Positions 11,411 to 20,210 are shown, numbered from the stretch's first letter. The stretch is DNA of 64,000 nucleotides from Ensifer sp. Root278 (GCF_001429285.1 NZ_LMJJ01000023.1:1-64000), one strand, 5' to 3'. Numbers and translations: made by a program. The notes: generated by a model from the letters alone, not told the origin.

Positions 11411-12733
11411 TTGGCTCTTCACCTGCCCCGTGCGGTTGTCGTCGCCGATTGGCGCAACTATGTTGTGGCCATGACGTCGATCGCCGAAGTGTTCGGACCC
11501 TTTGTCCTGATGGGGCGCCTCATCGCTCGCTTCTGGCCGCAGCTCCTCTTGATCGGGACCTGCGGCTACATCGTGCATGATCTCCTGATGCGTGCGGCAG
11601 TCTGGATCGGGCTGCAGCATCCGCTCGGTGGCATGGTGACGCTCTCCTTTGTCGTGCTGGCGAAGCTCGTCGTTATCGTCTTGATGTTCATGGCGCTTCG
11701 CCCCGGTTTGCCGGCACTCGAAGCGCTCCGCCAACAACCGGTGGCCACGCATGTCGAGACCACGGTGCCGAAAACCGATCGCAGGCTGCTCGCCGTCACC
11801 TCAGCCGCCATCCTGCCGTTCTTCGCCTATTACGCCGCCTGGGGTTTCCTCGGCGAGGCGGTGCGGGAATATTCGCGTTTGGCACTCGACGCCGTCGCCT
11901 TCGGCGAGAAGGGTGACTTCTTCGATATCCTGAAATCGCGCGGCGTCTTTATTTCGATCGCGTTGTGCTGGCTGGTGCGGTGGGGCGCAAAGCGCATGAG
12001 CAAGCGCAGCGAAACACCCTTCTGGCGACTGCTGGTCGTCGCGGCGGACGCGAGCTGGATCTTCATCGGGCTTTATGGCCTGTCGGTCTGGAAAGACCAG
12101 GTCATCACCTGGCTCGGCGCCGGCAGGCTTCTCAGCATGAACGGTTTCACCTTCACCGCCGTAGCGCATGCCGCCGAGACCTTCGTGCCGGTGGAACTGA
12201 GAAGACCCGATTGGAACACTGAGGCCGAGGGTCTGTTCTTCTATGCGCTTCTACCGATCATCTGGCTGGTCATGGCGGCGATCATCAATGGTTACGAGCT
12301 TTCGAGCCCGGAATCGCGCGCCAGGCCATCCTCGCCGCGGCCGCGGCGGGCCAGAACCTTTCGCAAGTGGATTGCCGATTTCCTCGACCACTTCGTCAGC
12401 GACTACCGCTCCCGCTACGCTCCGATATGGACCTGCCTGAAGCTGACGCTCGGTTCAGGGCTTGCGACGCTATTTGCCTTCATCATTGCCTACCGCGCCA
12501 TCGCCTGGCTTGGTGCCTGGATCTGGTATGCGGCGACGCGAACCCTCGGCATGGGCGACCTCGCGAGTTGGCAGCTTGTCTTCGATGCACTCAGCCTTTT
12601 CATCGGCAGCCCTAGCGATCTCGACGGTGGCATCGTGCTCGACGCCGTGCGCATCACCTTGTTGGCGGCGATGCTCGAACATGCGGTTTCCGGCCAGGCT
12701 GAGAAGAGCGAAATCAGCTACGCGTCTACTTGA
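11411..12733 (+). CDS. Polytopic membrane protein of unknown function
   Basis: I do not recognise this 440-aa protein. It has roughly eight hydrophobic segments, for example near residues 28-60, 70-95, 125-150, 170-190, 205-225, 275-295 and 345-375, separated by short loops, with an Arg/Ser/Pro-rich loop (SSPRPRRARTFRK) around residue 310. No transporter or enzyme motif is apparent. The start is uncertain: a TTG at 11411 follows GGAGGG, and the first in-frame ATG is at 11471. It lies 20 nt after bhbA, so it may be read from the pcc promoter, and its 3' end overlaps the convergent downstream gene by 8 nt. Confidence 0.7.
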   Translation: MALHLPRAVVVADWRNYVVAMTSIAEVFGPFVLMGRLIARFWPQLLLIGTCGYIVHDLLMRAAVWIGLQHPLGGMVTLSFVVLAKLVVIVLMFMALRPGLPALEALRQQPVATHVETTVPKTDRRLLAVTSAAILPFFAYYAAWGFLGEAVREYSRLALDAVAFGEKGDFFDILKSRGVFISIALCWLVRWGAKRMSKRSETPFWRLLVVAADASWIFIGLYGLSVWKDQVITWLGAGRLLSMNGFTFTAVAHAAETFVPVELRRPDWNTEAEGLFFYALLPIIWLVMAAIINGYELSSPESRARPSSPRPRRARTFRKWIADFLDHFVSDYRSRYAPIWTCLKLTLGSGLATLFAFIIAYRAIAWLGAWIWYAATRTLGMGDLASWQLVFDALSLFIGSPSDLDGGIVLDAVRITLLAAMLEHAVSGQAEKSEISYAST

Positions 12734-13253
12734 AGATCAGCGTTTCATCGCTTGCGCCCGGAAACTCAATCCTGAGCGAAAGATCCCGCGCCTCCGCGGG
12801 AACGATGAAGCTCTCGGCCATACGGACCGTGGCGCCAGTCTTGGCGTCGGTAAAGGCGAGCACACCGCAGCGCGGGCGTTCGGCCACCTCCGGATACATC
12901 TCCCGGACGATCGGCTCGGTCAGGGTGACGGGCTCAAAACGGCGCCCCTCACTGTCGATCAGCCGGACGCGGCAGGCTCCTTGCGACAGAACGGCCGGAT
13001 CGGTCGGCGACGCCTCGAATTCGGCGAGAATGACGCGCGCGTCATTGGTGCGCGGTAGCCGCCTCATGTCCAGAAGCTTCCACTGTCCACCGGCAAAGGC
13101 CTGCCCCGCTCCATCCTCGACGACGATCTCGGCCTTTTGGGTGGCAAGCCAATGCCCCTCTCGCAGGCTCTCCCACGCACGGACGACGAAGGCGAGCGGC
13201 AGTGCGACGACCAGCGCCAGCAGGCAGATCCAGAACGTGCGCTTCTCGCTCAT
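12726..13253 (-). CDS. Membrane-anchored exported protein, unknown function
   Basis: A 175-aa protein with one N-terminal membrane helix (residues 6-26) and a soluble, probably periplasmic domain. The domain has beta-rich stretches such as WKLLDMRRLP and CRVRLIDSEGRRFEP, with single cysteines in GACRVRL and RPRCGVL that could pair. GAGGAG precedes the ATG at a good distance. It is the last gene of a three-gene minus-strand operon of similar single-anchor proteins. No family is recognised. Confidence 0.65.
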   Translation of the reverse strand: MSEKRTFWICLLALVVALPLAFVVRAWESLREGHWLATQKAEIVVEDGAGQAFAGGQWKLLDMRRLPRTNDARVILAEFEASPTDPAVLSQGACRVRLIDSEGRRFEPVTLTEPIVREMYPEVAERPRCGVLAFTDAKTGATVRMAESFIVPAEARDLSLRIEFPGASDETLIFK

Positions 13254-13265
13254 GCCGGTGTCTCC

Positions 13266-13859
13266 TCAGCGCGCCGCCAACGTCCAGGGCGTGCCGCTGC
13301 TGCCGCGCGCAATGGTGACGGACGGCTTGATATCGGTCGGCTGCTTGTCGCCGAGCGTAATCCAAAGCTCCTCAGCAAGCGGCATCACCAGGCTGCGGGC
13401 GACGAGCAGCGTGCCTTTGTCAACGGCCGCTTCGGGAAGTTCGAAGGCAAGAAGTACCGGCCTCGGCAGGCCTGGTTCGAGCCTTTCCGTCGGCAGATAG
13501 CCGGGCACGGTCGAGAACCGCTGGCTGAGCTCGTAGCGCAAACCGTTGCCTGCCAGCCACTCCGCCGAGGTCAGCGTCATCGTTTCGGTTTTCGCGACGG
13601 CCGCGCCTTCGATGATGAGCCAGATGCCGGATGTCGAGTATTCCTTGATCCGCCCGAAGCTCTCGACCCTGACCTGGCGTGCCAGGTGCACATTGGCCGC
13701 GCCGAAGGCGAAGTCCCGGCTCTCGACCCGCTCGCCGACTGCACCACGAACGGCAATCGGTGCCGTGATATCGCCGTAGCCAGGCGTGCTGCTTCGCATC
13801 GCGTACAGCGCTGCGATTGCAGACACTGAGAGCAGCAGCGCGCGAAGAGCCGACATCAT
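13266..13859 (-). CDS. Exported protein, unknown function
   Basis: A 197-aa protein with an N-terminal signal or anchor helix (ALRALLLSVSAIAALYAM) and a predicted beta-rich extracytoplasmic domain (ESRDFAFGAANVHLARQ, WLIIEGAAVAKTE). It overlaps the upstream gene by 4 nt (ATGA) and lies 12 nt from the downstream one, so the three are almost certainly translated together. The middle part (GIWLIIEGAAVAK...TLTSAEWL) has the look of the immunoglobulin-like DUF4352 fold, but that is only an impression. Confidence 0.65.
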   Translation of the reverse strand: MMSALRALLLSVSAIAALYAMRSSTPGYGDITAPIAVRGAVGERVESRDFAFGAANVHLARQVRVESFGRIKEYSTSGIWLIIEGAAVAKTETMTLTSAEWLAGNGLRYELSQRFSTVPGYLPTERLEPGLPRPVLLAFELPEAAVDKGTLLVARSLVMPLAEELWITLGDKQPTDIKPSVTIARGSSGTPWTLAAR

Positions 13860-14455
13860 TGCTCCGACGATCCCGTATCTTGCGTGACTGCCAATTCGAC
13901 CACCGCGGCCTCGCCATCATCGAACCAGTTGGGCGCGCCGTAGAGGTTGTCACGCGGCTTGTAGATCTGTTTGCCGATGGACAGAGAAACCTTCTCCGGC
14001 TCCGGGCGATCCGCCGGCCATTCCCAGACCGCGATGAGCTTTTCCGGCATGTTTGGGTTGATGGCACTCGCGATCCATTTGTCCCTGGCGAGATAATAGA
14101 CCGGCTTCGGCGATGCGATGACTCGCTCGTCCTTGATCGCGATCAGGTTCATAAAGGCATTGCTGGTGGTGACCGATCGGTTGTCGAGTTCGATATCCAC
14201 CATCAGGAATCGCTTCGGCTCGAACGGCTTGGTTCCGGTCGGCGGCACGGAAGCCATGGTGGCGTCGTTGATCGTCACCCGCCACCGGCCGGTATCGATC
14301 GCCTCACCCTTGGCTGCGGTGACGGCAGGCACCGGATTCGCCGCATCATAGACTGCGGTCGCAAAGGAGACCGCAGCCGCAGCCATTCCGCCGATACCGG
14401 TGACCAGCATGATCAAAAGACGCTGCCTGATTTTCGATCGTTGCACGACCGGCAT
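13856..14455 (-). CDS. Membrane-anchored DUF4352-like protein
   Basis: A 199-aa protein with an N-terminal helix at about residues 12-35 (LLIMLVTGIGGMAAAAVSF) and a domain reading TGRWRVTINDAT...FLMVDIELDNRS, a pattern typical of DUF4352 or telomeric-repeat-factor-like beta-sandwich proteins. The frame extends upstream, but GGAGG 5 nt before the ATG at 14455 fixes this start. It is first in the three-gene operon. All three products have a single anchor and a beta-rich outer domain, which suggests one envelope complex, perhaps with the convergent polytopic protein at 11411. Confidence 0.65.
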   Translation of the reverse strand: MPVVQRSKIRQRLLIMLVTGIGGMAAAAVSFATAVYDAANPVPAVTAAKGEAIDTGRWRVTINDATMASVPPTGTKPFEPKRFLMVDIELDNRSVTTSNAFMNLIAIKDERVIASPKPVYYLARDKWIASAINPNMPEKLIAVWEWPADRPEPEKVSLSIGKQIYKPRDNLYGAPNWFDDGEAAVVELAVTQDTGSSEQ

Positions 14456-14573
14456 TTGTCCTCCGTCCGCCCCTTCGGATGTTGCAACCGGAAGATAGGG
14501 AGGTTCGCACGGAAAATCAAAACACGCGTATCGGGGCAAGCGTCTTTGTCGGCCCGCGTCAGGACATCAGCAC

Positions 14574-15026
14574 CTAGATCCGTTGCATCTCGATCGGCGC
14601 CGGCTGATGACGCCAGTTCGTAGCAGGCAGCCCTCTTTCGAAGGTCGCGCGAATGGACAATGGCCTGCCTGTTGCGTGCGAAACCACCATGAACATCTGC
14701 AATTCAGGGCCACGCCGAACGAACTGAATACCGAAATGCTTGCCGCCATAGGCGCCAGCGACTGTGGACTTCCACTGCCCGGTCCCTGCGGCAAGCTCGA
14801 GGTCCAAAAAGTTCTCGACGTTCATGACGGCTTGCCAGCCGTTGTTGCTCGTGACCGTCAGCAGGTCGCCATGTCTTACGATGCCGATGTAGCACTGATC
14901 GCAACGGCCGGCCGTCGAAGTCAGTTGCCGCCATTGCCCCGCAAACGCAGAGCCGTCCGCCCGCGCCGCGCCTGCAAGCGAAAAAGACAACAGGCAGACA
15001 ACACCGACTCCCCGGAGAAACTTCAC
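14574..15026 (-). CDS. Secreted hypothetical protein
   Basis: A 150-aa protein with a clear Sec signal peptide (MKFLRGVGVVCLLSFSLAGA, cleavage near ARA-D at residue 23). The mature part is about 127 aa and carries two cysteines in GRCDQCYIG that could form a disulphide or bind a ligand. The start is GTG at 15026 with GGGAG 7 nt upstream. It stands alone, about 120 nt downstream of which the three-gene membrane operon begins on the same strand. The pattern of a small exported beta-rich domain resembles lipocalin-like DUF2147 proteins, without firm motif support. Confidence 0.65.
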   Translation of the reverse strand: MKFLRGVGVVCLLSFSLAGAARADGSAFAGQWRQLTSTAGRCDQCYIGIVRHGDLLTVTSNNGWQAVMNVENFLDLELAAGTGQWKSTVAGAYGGKHFGIQFVRRGPELQMFMVVSHATGRPLSIRATFERGLPATNWRHQPAPIEMQRI

Positions 15027-15285
15027 ACTTCAACTCCCTGATTGTTCCCAGCCATCAGGCCGTTTGGAGCGTTGCCGACACATTCACTGATTGCATAATA
15101 CACACACAGCAACCCAGAAGAAAATAGTTGAGATGTCGGATGCTTTCCGACCGCTTTGCGGGCAGCTTGCCCCCGCATTGGCGCTTGCCTTCTTGCCGCG
15201 ACGGACGACAATCGAGTGGAGCGGAAAAGGGTGAAACCAGATCCCGTTTCGTCCTGTGTCCTCCGCTTCACCTGGGAGGCCTTCG

Positions 15286-15876
15286 ATGCGAAAACTGCAG
15301 TCGCAAGGGGTTCATCACATCACGCTCGTCGGCGCCGACCGACAGACGTCGATCGATTTCTGGGAGGGTCTTCTCGGCATGCCCTTCATTTTCGAGCAGC
15401 CGAATCTCGACCGGGCGAGCGAAAGCCATCTCTATTTCGACCCGGGCGATGGCCGCCTGATCACCATCTTCACCGACGAGAACCGCAAGCCCGATCCCGA
15501 GCGAACCCCGACGGACATCGGCTGTGTGCACCACATCGCCTTTGCCGTTTCGCGCGCGACCTTCACCCAAGCGGTGGAGCGGCTCGACGAGCGAAGTATC
15601 CGGCACAGCGGCGTCAAGGACCGCGGCTTCATGGACTCGATCTATTTCGAGGACCCGCTTGGGCTGCTGGTCGAGCTTGCCTCCTATCGCTTCGAGCCAC
15701 CACCGGGCCACAGCCACGCCGAGGTGCTGATGGAAGCACACAAGGTCAGGGTCGCACGCGGCGACTACAATATCGCCGAGGTGCACCTGGCCGATGCGAT
15801 CGAGACACTGATCGAGCGCGCACGGCCAACGCTGTCGTCCGACCGGGAGCCGAAGGATCCTTATCGGCCGCGATAA
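15286..15876 (+). CDS. VOC-superfamily (glyoxalase/dioxygenase-fold) metalloprotein
   Basis: A 196-aa vicinal-oxygen-chelate protein with two beta-alpha-beta-beta-beta modules. Likely metal ligands are the histidine in GVHHITL (about residue 9), the histidine in CVHHIAFAV, and the glutamate in LLVELAS. The ATG at 15286 has GGGAGG 6 nt upstream, better than the longer frame. The arrangement resembles PcpA/LinE-like ring-cleavage dioxygenases rather than glyoxalase I, but the substrate is unknown. The GST gene 93 nt downstream suggests a shared operon and a detoxification or aromatic-ring role. Confidence 0.8.
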   Translation: MRKLQSQGVHHITLVGADRQTSIDFWEGLLGMPFIFEQPNLDRASESHLYFDPGDGRLITIFTDENRKPDPERTPTDIGCVHHIAFAVSRATFTQAVERLDERSIRHSGVKDRGFMDSIYFEDPLGLLVELASYRFEPPPGHSHAEVLMEAHKVRVARGDYNIAEVHLADAIETLIERARPTLSSDREPKDPYRPR

Positions 15877-15969
15877 AGCGCGTCGTGGTCCACGCCTGTC
15901 GTTCAACGCACGCGACCGCGCCGGCGAGCGAGCCGGAACTGCGGGATCGCGAGCAAAGGGAGGAGTGAC

Positions 15970-16659
15970 ATGCCTGCAATCAAGCTCAACGTGATCAAGC
16001 CCAGCGTCAACAACATGACGGCGCGCGTCTTCCTGAGGGCAGCCAAGCTCGACTTCAGCGAACAGGATGTCTACGGCCAGACCCGGACGGCCGAATACCT
16101 GGCGAAGGCACCGTCGCATCTGACACCGATGGTGGAGACTGCGGACCTGCCCAAGGGAGCCCTATGGGAGAGTTGCGCGATCATGCAGTATCTCTGCAAC
16201 AAGCACGGGCTCGACGAATTCTATCCGAGGGACCCCGAGGCCCGCGCCATGATCGATAGCGCGATGTTCTATCTGATCGGCACCTTCTACCCCTATCTCG
16301 CCCGGGCCACCTATCCGGCACTGAACTTCCCGCTCTATCCGGGCGAAGTTGGTTGCAGCGATGCGGATGCGGAGACCAAGGAGAAGGCGCGCCGCGCAGC
16401 AGTCGAAGCGCTTGCCGAGCCGCTCGACGTCTTTCGGGCGTTCTATATCGGCGACAAACCCTTCATCGGTGGTTCCACCCCCTCGATCGCTGACATCAGG
16501 CTTGCGGCGACCCTCGAATTCCTGGCGGCAATCGACTACTCGCTGCCGGACTGGGCGAAGACCTACGTCGCCAACATGGAAAAGACGCTCGGCAATGCCT
16601 ACACCGAACCGGCGACCGATGTGCGCGGCTACATCAGTTACGTGAAGGCCCAAAGGTAG
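15970..16659 (+). CDS. Glutathione S-transferase family protein
   Basis: A 229-aa cytosolic protein with the GST layout: an N-terminal thioredoxin-like domain (residues 1-80, with the glutathione-binding segment around LWESCAIMQYLCNKHG) and an all-helical C-terminal domain containing FIGGSTPSIADIRLAATLEF, the usual N-capping-box region. GGGAGGAG precedes the ATG. It follows the VOC gene on the same strand. Its substrate cannot be told from sequence; isomerase or conjugating activity are both possible. Confidence 0.88.
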   Translation: MPAIKLNVIKPSVNNMTARVFLRAAKLDFSEQDVYGQTRTAEYLAKAPSHLTPMVETADLPKGALWESCAIMQYLCNKHGLDEFYPRDPEARAMIDSAMFYLIGTFYPYLARATYPALNFPLYPGEVGCSDADAETKEKARRAAVEALAEPLDVFRAFYIGDKPFIGGSTPSIADIRLAATLEFLAAIDYSLPDWAKTYVANMEKTLGNAYTEPATDVRGYISYVKAQR

Positions 16660-16687
16660 ACGCTCCGCCGGCTGCCACGTAGCAGGC

Positions 16688-17314
16688 TCATTGAACGAGA
16701 AGCACGATACCGGTTGCACCCAGCGCCAGCGTCCAGAGGCGATCGAAGTTGATCCACGCCGAGCGGAGTGCCGCAAGGCCGAGCCATTCGAAGACGGCGA
16801 GCGCGACCGCGGCGACGACGGCCAGCATTGCTGCGCCATGAACCGCAACGGCGGCGAGCGCGACGGGAAGCGAACCTGCGATTGCGAGATCCCCGGGACT
16901 ATCCGCCACGCAGAGGCTGAGGACCGCCGGCAGCAGCATCAGGCCCGCCCCGTGGCTCGTCGCCATCAGGAAGGACCAGAGGCCAAGGCCGGCCATGCTG
17001 GCGCGCATGCCAACTCTCACCCGATGGCGGTGTCCGTAAAGCGCGCCGTAGGCGGCGACGCTGAGTATGAGCAGCGCCGCGACAAGCCTGAAACTGTGCG
17101 GCTCCAGCGCCGCGCCGAATGTGACGACCACTGCCAGCGTCAGCGCGGCGGAGACGGCATGACCGGCAGCAATCGGAGCAAGTGACAACCACACGATCCG
17201 ACGGTCCTGGCGGTGAAGTCCGAGCGCCACGGCAAAGAGCCAGCCCATCGCCGGATTGATGCCGTGAAAGGCACCGAGGGCGGCAATCGAAAGCCACGGC
17301 CAGAACGTCGTCAT
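16688..17314 (-). CDS. Polytopic membrane protein paired with SBP56
   Basis: A 208-aa protein with about six membrane helices and short loops. The first helix ends in FHGINPAMGW, a His/Asn/Pro motif that recalls the HG-x-P or HxxxxD signatures of NicO/HupE-type metal transporters, and a second histidine lies in helix 5 (ATSHGAGLMLLP). It lies 33 nt downstream of the SBP56-family gene and is probably co-transcribed. I infer a metal-supply or substrate-transport role for the SBP56 partner; this is not established. Confidence 0.65.
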   Translation of the reverse strand: MTTFWPWLSIAALGAFHGINPAMGWLFAVALGLHRQDRRIVWLSLAPIAAGHAVSAALTLAVVVTFGAALEPHSFRLVAALLILSVAAYGALYGHRHRVRVGMRASMAGLGLWSFLMATSHGAGLMLLPAVLSLCVADSPGDLAIAGSLPVALAAVAVHGAAMLAVVAAVALAVFEWLGLAALRSAWINFDRLWTLALGATGIVLLVQ

Positions 17315-17347
17315 TCGCCCCGACAGGACTGCACGATCGTCCCCTCC

Positions 17348-18748
17348 CTACGGGTAGCAATAGGAGTCGGACGAGCAGTCACCGCCTTCGAGACGGACCT
17401 GATGCGGGCGATGGCCCTTCGGCCAGTCGACGAAGAAGTTTTCGTCGAAGGTGATGCCGCCACCGTCGGCGACGTCCAGTTTGACCATCCACCCGTCGAT
17501 ACCTTCGGGGTAGAACTGCGGATCGATGGCACCATAGAGCGAATTGGTGAAATAGACCCGCTTGCCGTCCCGGCTGATCTCCACCATCTGCGGCCCGCCA
17601 TTCAGCGCTCCGTTCTTGGCCTTCGGATGGGATGCACGCGAAACGATGCCGCCGATCCGCACACGGCCCGTCTCCTTCGGCGCAAAGGGGTCAGAAACGT
17701 CGTACTGGATCATGTCGCCGGTGCCCCAGCAGGAAACGTAGAGGAACCGGTCGTCCATCGACAGGTCGATATCGGTGACGAGCGGCGCGACAGCGCTGAA
17801 GCCCTTGAGCACGGGGGGCAGCAAATCCGGATCGGCCGGCTCCGCCGGTATCTCGATCACCTTCTTCACCGCCCATCGGTCGCCGTCGCGATACCAGGTC
17901 CAGATCGACGCCGAGAGGTCCTTGAGGCTGATGACGCAGCCGACGAAGCCATAGGCCTTGGTCGGATCATGCGCAGGCCGCAGCTCGAAGACGAGCTGGT
18001 GCTCCTCGCCGAAATCGATCTCCTGCAGGTGCTTGCGCTTGTGTAGGTCCCAGAAGTGCAGCCGGCGGCCATATTTCGAACCGAGCAGCACCTCGGGAAC
18101 CAGCCCGTTTTCGAACGTATCCGGCGTGCCCCATTCGCTGGTGATCAGCGTGTCATGGCCGAGATGCCACCAGAAATCATAGGCAAGCTTCTGCGGCCCA
18201 CGATCCATTTCCCATTGGCCGAGCACATCGAAACTCTGGTGGTCCAGCAGGAAGATGCCGCCGGGCGCCTTGCCGTCACGATCCGCGAGCGCGTTGATGT
18301 AGATGCCTTCGGGACCGCAATGGGTGGTGTGCAGCCGCGAATAATTTGCCTTCTCGGCAATTTCCGAAGGCTCGATCACCCGCACGATCTTCGGATTGCG
18401 CGGGTCCGGCTTGGTGTCGATGATGTGCAGACGGGAGGACCTCAACCCCGGCACTACCAGATAGCGGCGCTCGACATGCGGATGCGGCGCATTGGGGCAA
18501 AGACAGGAAGAGCAAGCATTCCAGCCGAAATGGTGCAGTTCGTCGCCGACGTTCGGCATGTCGACCTGGCCGACGATCTGCGAATAGCTTGGCGACGCCG
18601 GATCGACGTCGACGACCGCAATCGCATCCGGCCGCTTCCGCTCGGGATCGAACGCCGCCACATAGGCGAGCGTTTCCTTGGGAGCCTTGGCCGCCATGCG
18701 CGGTGATGGATAGAAGGAAGGATCGGGTCGCCACGTCGCCATTGCCAT
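17348..18748 (-). CDS. Selenium-binding protein 56 family (methanethiol-oxidase-like)
   Basis: A 466-aa beta-propeller protein of the SBP56/SELENBP1 family, whose characterised members oxidise methanethiol to formaldehyde, hydrogen sulphide and hydrogen peroxide. Family hallmarks are HHFGWNACSSCLCP near residue 75, the repeated propeller strands, and the conserved end ISRDGKRVYFTNSLYG...CSSDSYCYP. No signal peptide is present, so it is cytosolic unless exported with a partner. It forms a pair with the downstream membrane protein and has no SCO1/MauG-type neighbours as known for the Hyphomicrobium mtoX operon. Family membership is firm; the reaction is inferred. Confidence 0.85.
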   Translation of the reverse strand: MAMATWRPDPSFYPSPRMAAKAPKETLAYVAAFDPERKRPDAIAVVDVDPASPSYSQIVGQVDMPNVGDELHHFGWNACSSCLCPNAPHPHVERRYLVVPGLRSSRLHIIDTKPDPRNPKIVRVIEPSEIAEKANYSRLHTTHCGPEGIYINALADRDGKAPGGIFLLDHQSFDVLGQWEMDRGPQKLAYDFWWHLGHDTLITSEWGTPDTFENGLVPEVLLGSKYGRRLHFWDLHKRKHLQEIDFGEEHQLVFELRPAHDPTKAYGFVGCVISLKDLSASIWTWYRDGDRWAVKKVIEIPAEPADPDLLPPVLKGFSAVAPLVTDIDLSMDDRFLYVSCWGTGDMIQYDVSDPFAPKETGRVRIGGIVSRASHPKAKNGALNGGPQMVEISRDGKRVYFTNSLYGAIDPQFYPEGIDGWMVKLDVADGGGITFDENFFVDWPKGHRPHQVRLEGGDCSSDSYCYP

Positions 18749-18902
18749 TCTCCCCTACGAGAATTCTAAATGCGCGGTTCCTGATGCAGGTTCCGGTCAT
18801 GCGGCAAAAACGCGTCGGAAATGCGGCCTATCCGCCACATTTCCCCGATGGAGTGCTTGAGGCCGGGTGCGGATCCTGTCGCCGTGGGCAGCCGGCGGCG
18901 TT

Positions 18903-19658
18903 CTATGTCTCAATCCGCAGTTTCATTCGGTCAGCGGCAAATCGGGTACGGGAATACTCCACTGGAGAGCCGTCGAGATCGGCATTCAGCGATTGCGCCT
19001 CGAGCACGATCGCGCCCGGCGAGAGCTTCAGCATCGAAAGCTCCTCCGCGTCGGCATGCCGGGCGACAATCTCGGTCGAGGCGCGGACATAGTCATCCAA
19101 GCCGTGGGCGGCGAAGGCCTTGGTGACGGAATGCAACCGTTCGAATTCTTCGGCCATGCGCGGAAAACGATGCGCAGGATAATAGCTCGAGGATACCGAC
19201 AGCGGTCGGCCATCGCCGCTGCTGACGGTCCTGAGCTCGATCACCGTATCGCCCGGCGCAATGCCGAGTGCCTTTGCGATCTCGCCGTTTGCCGGCAATT
19301 CGCCGTGGCCGAGCAGCCTCGTGCCGATCTCCTTCACTTGGCGACCGAGCCCCTGCGAGAACCGCGTGCGCTTCGAGATCGGGTAGCTCACCCTTTCCTT
19401 GCGCTCGATCATCGTGCCGCGTCCCTGGACCGCGCGCACCAGTCCCTCTTCGGCAAGCGCCGCAAGCGCGCTTCTGACCGTGTGCCGGTTGACGCCGAAT
19501 TCGCCCGCAAGCACCGTCTCAGGCGGCACCATGCCGGCCGCATCGTAGTCGCCATTGCTGATTGCCAGGCGGATCCGGTCGGCGATCTGCCGCCACAGAG
19601 CGACGCCGGTCTGGCGCTCCACCACTTTTCGCATTGCCGTGTCTTTTCGCATTGGCAT
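18903..19658 (-). CDS. phnF: GntR/UTRA-family phosphonate regulator
   Basis: A 251-aa regulator with an N-terminal winged helix-turn-helix (GEFGVNRHTVRSALAALAEEGLV) and a C-terminal UTRA effector domain (residues 90-245). It is divergent from the C-P lyase operon, matching PhnF. The start is uncertain: the ATG at 19658 falls inside the Pho-box half-sites, and in-frame ATGs at 19652 and 19634 are alternatives, none with a good Shine-Dalgarno sequence. It probably represses or tunes phnG-L in response to a phosphonate-derived ligand. Confidence 0.85.
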   Translation of the reverse strand: MPMRKDTAMRKVVERQTGVALWRQIADRIRLAISNGDYDAAGMVPPETVLAGEFGVNRHTVRSALAALAEEGLVRAVQGRGTMIERKERVSYPISKRTRFSQGLGRQVKEIGTRLLGHGELPANGEIAKALGIAPGDTVIELRTVSSGDGRPLSVSSSYYPAHRFPRMAEEFERLHSVTKAFAAHGLDDYVRASTEIVARHADAEELSMLKLSPGAIVLEAQSLNADLDGSPVEYSRTRFAADRMKLRIET

Positions 19659-19700
19659 GTCACAAGCCTGTCATTTGCGGACGTTATGGAAAAGTATAAG
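19657..19700 (+). promoter_or_regulatory. Pho box and promoter of the phn operon
   Basis: Half-sites ATGTCAC (19657-19663) and CTGTCAT (19668-19674) are 4 nt apart, as in a canonical PhoB box. A weaker third repeat, GGACGTT (19679-19685), continues the 11-bp phase. A -10 hexamer TATAAG (19695-19700) stands 9 nt after the third repeat, the usual spacing for PhoB-activated promoters. The orientation drives phnG and suggests induction on phosphate starvation. Confidence 0.75.
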
Positions 19701-19739
19701 ATGTACAGTTGTCTAGATCAATAGACATTTGAGGTGAAA

Positions 19740-20210
19740 ATGATGGATGCGAAGCTGAAACAGGAAAGCCCGCCGGATCCGGCGCGCAAGAAAGCCATGG
19801 GACTGCTCGCTCGCGCGACCCTCGACGAGCTGAATGCTGCCTGGGAAGCGCTCGCCGACAAGCCGGACGTTCATCCGGTTCGCGGTCCGGAGACCGGCCT
19901 CGTCATGGTGCGTGGCCGCATCGGTGGCGGTGGCGATCCCTTCAACCTCGGCGAGGCGACGGTCTCGCGCGCGACCATCCGCCTTTCGAGCGGCGAGATC
20001 GGCCACGGGCAGCTGCTCGGTGCGGACCGGCAGCGCGCGCGGCTTGCAGCGATCTTCGACGCACTCGCCCAGCGCGAGGACGATCGCGCGAACGTCGATG
20101 CTCTGCTTCAACAAGTGGCGGACCGGCTGGCGCTGGAAGAACGCCGCAACGCCGAAGAGACTGCAGCAACCCGCGTCGACTTTTTCACCATGGTCCGGGG
20201 AGACGACTGA
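19740..20210 (+). CDS. phnG: C-P lyase core subunit PhnG
   Basis: A 156-aa subunit of the PhnGHIJ core complex. Together with PhnI, PhnH and PhnL it helps transfer the phosphonate to ribose of ATP in place of adenine. It has the typical PhnG length and motifs (RIGGGGDPFNLGEATVSRATI). GAGG at 19731-19734 is 5 nt from the ATG at 19740, so I did not use the GTG at 19734 where the frame opens. Its stop overlaps the phnH start (TGATG). Confidence 0.93.
   Translation: MMDAKLKQESPPDPARKKAMGLLARATLDELNAAWEALADKPDVHPVRGPETGLVMVRGRIGGGGDPFNLGEATVSRATIRLSSGEIGHGQLLGADRQRARLAAIFDALAQREDDRANVDALLQQVADRLALEERRNAEETAATRVDFFTMVRGDD

Noticed and set aside
15286-15876. The VOC protein as methylmalonyl-CoA epimerase for the pcc/bhbA pathway
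   Set aside because: It is longer than the usual epimerase of about 135-150 aa and its sequence resembles ring-cleavage VOC proteins more.
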